Assembly (NCBI GenBank): GCA_024278215.1
Contig: JAJRTR010000151.1
Location: 1 to 7,214 of the forward strand
Direction of reading: 5' to 3'
Length of the DNA stretch: 7,214 nucleotides
DNA from: a bacterium
GTDB taxonomy: Bacteria; UBP15; UBA6099; JAJRTR01
The notes beneath the pieces are model-generated. The model was not told where the DNA came from, made no database searches, and worked only from the letters and a program-made list of their open reading frames with translations. A program made the position numbers and the translations under genes. Below, piece after piece: positions 6,601-7,214 of this stretch (position 1 is its first letter; each line of letters opens with the position of its first letter).

Positions 6601-6609
6601 CTGAACTGC
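6601..6609 (+). repeat. CTGAACTGC word, copy 3, upstream of hdrC
   Basis: Exact 9-base copy in the 43-nt gap between hdrA and hdrC, beginning 28 nt before the hdrC TTG and just ahead of its Shine-Dalgarno. It directly follows the small palindrome GCATAATATGC (6591-6601), sharing one base with it. Function unknown; no terminator is seen in this gap. Confidence 0.3.
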
Positions 6610-6614
6610 GGGAC

Positions 6615-6620
6615 AGGAGA
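6615..6620 (+). promoter_or_regulatory. Ribosome binding site that fixes the hdrC TTG start
   Basis: AGGAGA ends 8 nt before TTG 6629. There is no in-frame ATG nearby that would keep the conserved N-terminus; the ATG at 6598 is in another frame and stops at 6634-6636. This makes the rare TTG start the best choice. Confidence 0.8.
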
Positions 6621-6628
6621 AATTATAG

Positions 6629-7096
6629 TTGGGTAAAGCGCTGGACCTATATGACGAGCAGGAATTCAATGCGTGCCTGCAATGCGCCATCTGCACGGGG
6701 AGTTGTCCGACCGCGCGTGTGATCGAGGGCTACAATCCGCGTGAAATCATACTCAGATACATCATGTACGGTGAGCAGGAGGAAGTGCTGAATAGCACCA
6801 TGATATGGCATTGCACGACATGTCACACCTGCCAGGAGCGCTGCCCGCACAGTATACGTATATGCGGGCTGCTCACACACATAATGAACCTCGCCGCAAA
6901 GCGCGGCAATGTGCCGGAAACTCTAAAGTCCGGAATAAAGTTGATGATAGAAACAGGCTGGTCCATTCAGGCCACACAGCGGTCAGACAGAATAAGAGAG
7001 GAACTTGGACTCAACCGTCTCGAAAAGCCGAATACTGATGAGATTCGACGGATATTCAGCGAAGCGGGACTCGATACCATACTGGAACTGGAATGA
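6629..7096 (+). CDS. hdrC: Heterodisulfide-reductase-like subunit HdrC
   Basis: 155 residues with two classical 4Fe-4S motifs, CLQCAICTGSCP (C16, C19, C22, C26) and CTTCHTCQERCP (C62, C65, C68, C72). The segment between them (GYNPREIILRYIMYG) and TTCHTCQERCPHSI are typical of HdrC, which passes electrons from HdrA to HdrB in the cytoplasm. No membrane helices are seen, so it is the soluble HdrC type and not the HdrE/DsrM-linked membrane form. The C-terminal part is helical and charged. The length is slightly shorter than the roughly 185 residues of methanogen HdrC. It starts at TTG with a good Shine-Dalgarno and its stop overlaps hdrB by 4 nt (ATGA), implying coupled translation of the HdrBC pair. 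Confidence 0.9.
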   Translation: MGKALDLYDEQEFNACLQCAICTGSCPTARVIEGYNPREIILRYIMYGEQEEVLNSTMIWHCTTCHTCQERCPHSIRICGLLTHIMNLAAKRGNVPETLKSGIKLMIETGWSIQATQRSDRIREELGLNRLEKPNTDEIRRIFSEAGLDTILELE

Positions 7097-7214
7097 AAAT
7101 ATCGCTTTTTACAGGTTGCGTTATTCCGATAAAGTATCCCGGCATTGAAGTTGCCATGCGACACCTTGCCGAAATACTCGATATCGAGATGGTGGATGTT
7201 AACTTCGGCTGTTG
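7093..7214 (+). CDS. hdrB: Heterodisulfide-reductase-like subunit HdrB, 5' end only
   Basis: Only 40 codons and 2 bases are in the window. The N-terminus, MKISLFTGCVIPIKYPGIE followed by VAMRHLAEILDIEMVDVNFGC, is the characteristic first CCG-domain segment of HdrB: TGCVI with C9, YPGIE, and FGC- with C40 and a following codon beginning TG (Cys fits). HdrB carries the two non-cubane iron-sulfur clusters at which disulfide substrates are reduced in characterised Hdr enzymes. The real substrate here (CoM-S-S-CoB is unlikely in a bacterium without evidence of methanogenesis) is unknown. The ATG overlaps the hdrC TGA as ATGA; a GGAACTGGA stretch upstream is only a weak ribosome binding site, consistent with coupling. 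Confidence 0.88.
   Translation, partial: MKISLFTGCVIPIKYPGIEVAMRHLAEILDIEMVDVNFGC

Noticed and set aside
6591-6601. GCATAATATGC palindrome with a CATAAT hexamer between hdrA and hdrC, as an internal promoter
   Set aside because: No acceptable -35 at 16-18 nt upstream and the loop is too small for a hairpin; the gap is only 43 nt, so the genes are more simply co-transcribed.
4468-6696. A 742-codon open frame on the - strand, antisense to hdrA
   Set aside because: It lies opposite an unmistakable HdrA, its translation is rich in His, Arg, Tyr and Cys without any recognisable motif, and it is explained by the codon use of hdrA avoiding the complements of stop codons in that frame.

Overview
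The window holds most of one redox operon on the + strand. Divergently from it, on the - strand, lies the 5' part of a secreted sialidase-like (BNR/Asp-box) protein gene. Promoters with bacterial sigma70-type -35/-10 spacing, strong Shine-Dalgarno sites, ATG/GTG/TTG starts and a secreted glycan-active protein all point to a bacterium. The oxygen-sensitive enzymes (2-oxoacid:ferredoxin oxidoreductase and a heterodisulfide-reductase-like complex) point to an anaerobe. I cannot name the phylum; an uncultured fermenter, sulfur/sulfate metaboliser or syntroph is plausible, but that is inference.

Layout. Positions 1-583 (-): partial sialidase-like exported protein, running off the left edge. Positions 584-1100: divergent intergenic region with a candidate promoter for each side, a 14-bp palindrome between them, and a leader of about 200 nt ahead of the operon. 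Positions 1101-4100 (+): korD, korA, korB, korC, the four subunits of a 2-oxoacid:ferredoxin oxidoreductase, most like 2-oxoglutarate (Kor) enzymes. Positions 4108-6585 (+): hdrA fused at its C-terminus to an MvhD domain. Positions 6629-7096 (+): hdrC. Position 7093 onward (+): start of hdrB, cut by the right edge.

The seven + strand genes are overlapping or separated by at most 43 nt (korD/korA 11 nt overlap, korA/korB 4 nt, hdrC/hdrB 4 nt), with no visible terminator between them, so they read as one transcription unit. In the simplest model Kor oxidises a 2-oxoacid plus CoA to acyl-CoA and CO2 and reduces ferredoxin through KorD. The Hdr complex would exchange those electrons at the HdrA flavin with the disulfide-type substrate of HdrB via HdrC. 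The fused MvhD domain gives another electron port. No hydrogenase (MvhAG), formate dehydrogenase or F420/NADH module is in the window, so the third partner of any flavin-based bifurcation is not shown here.

Points most worth a second look: the linkage of kor to an HdrA-MvhD type complex; lysine/arginine-rich C-terminal tails on KorD, KorB and HdrA; an A-rich tract with a slippery heptamer at the end of korB; a 9-base word (CTGAACTGC) that occurs only three times, always in non-coding DNA, twice at nearly the same distance before a start codon; and the palindrome in the divergent region.
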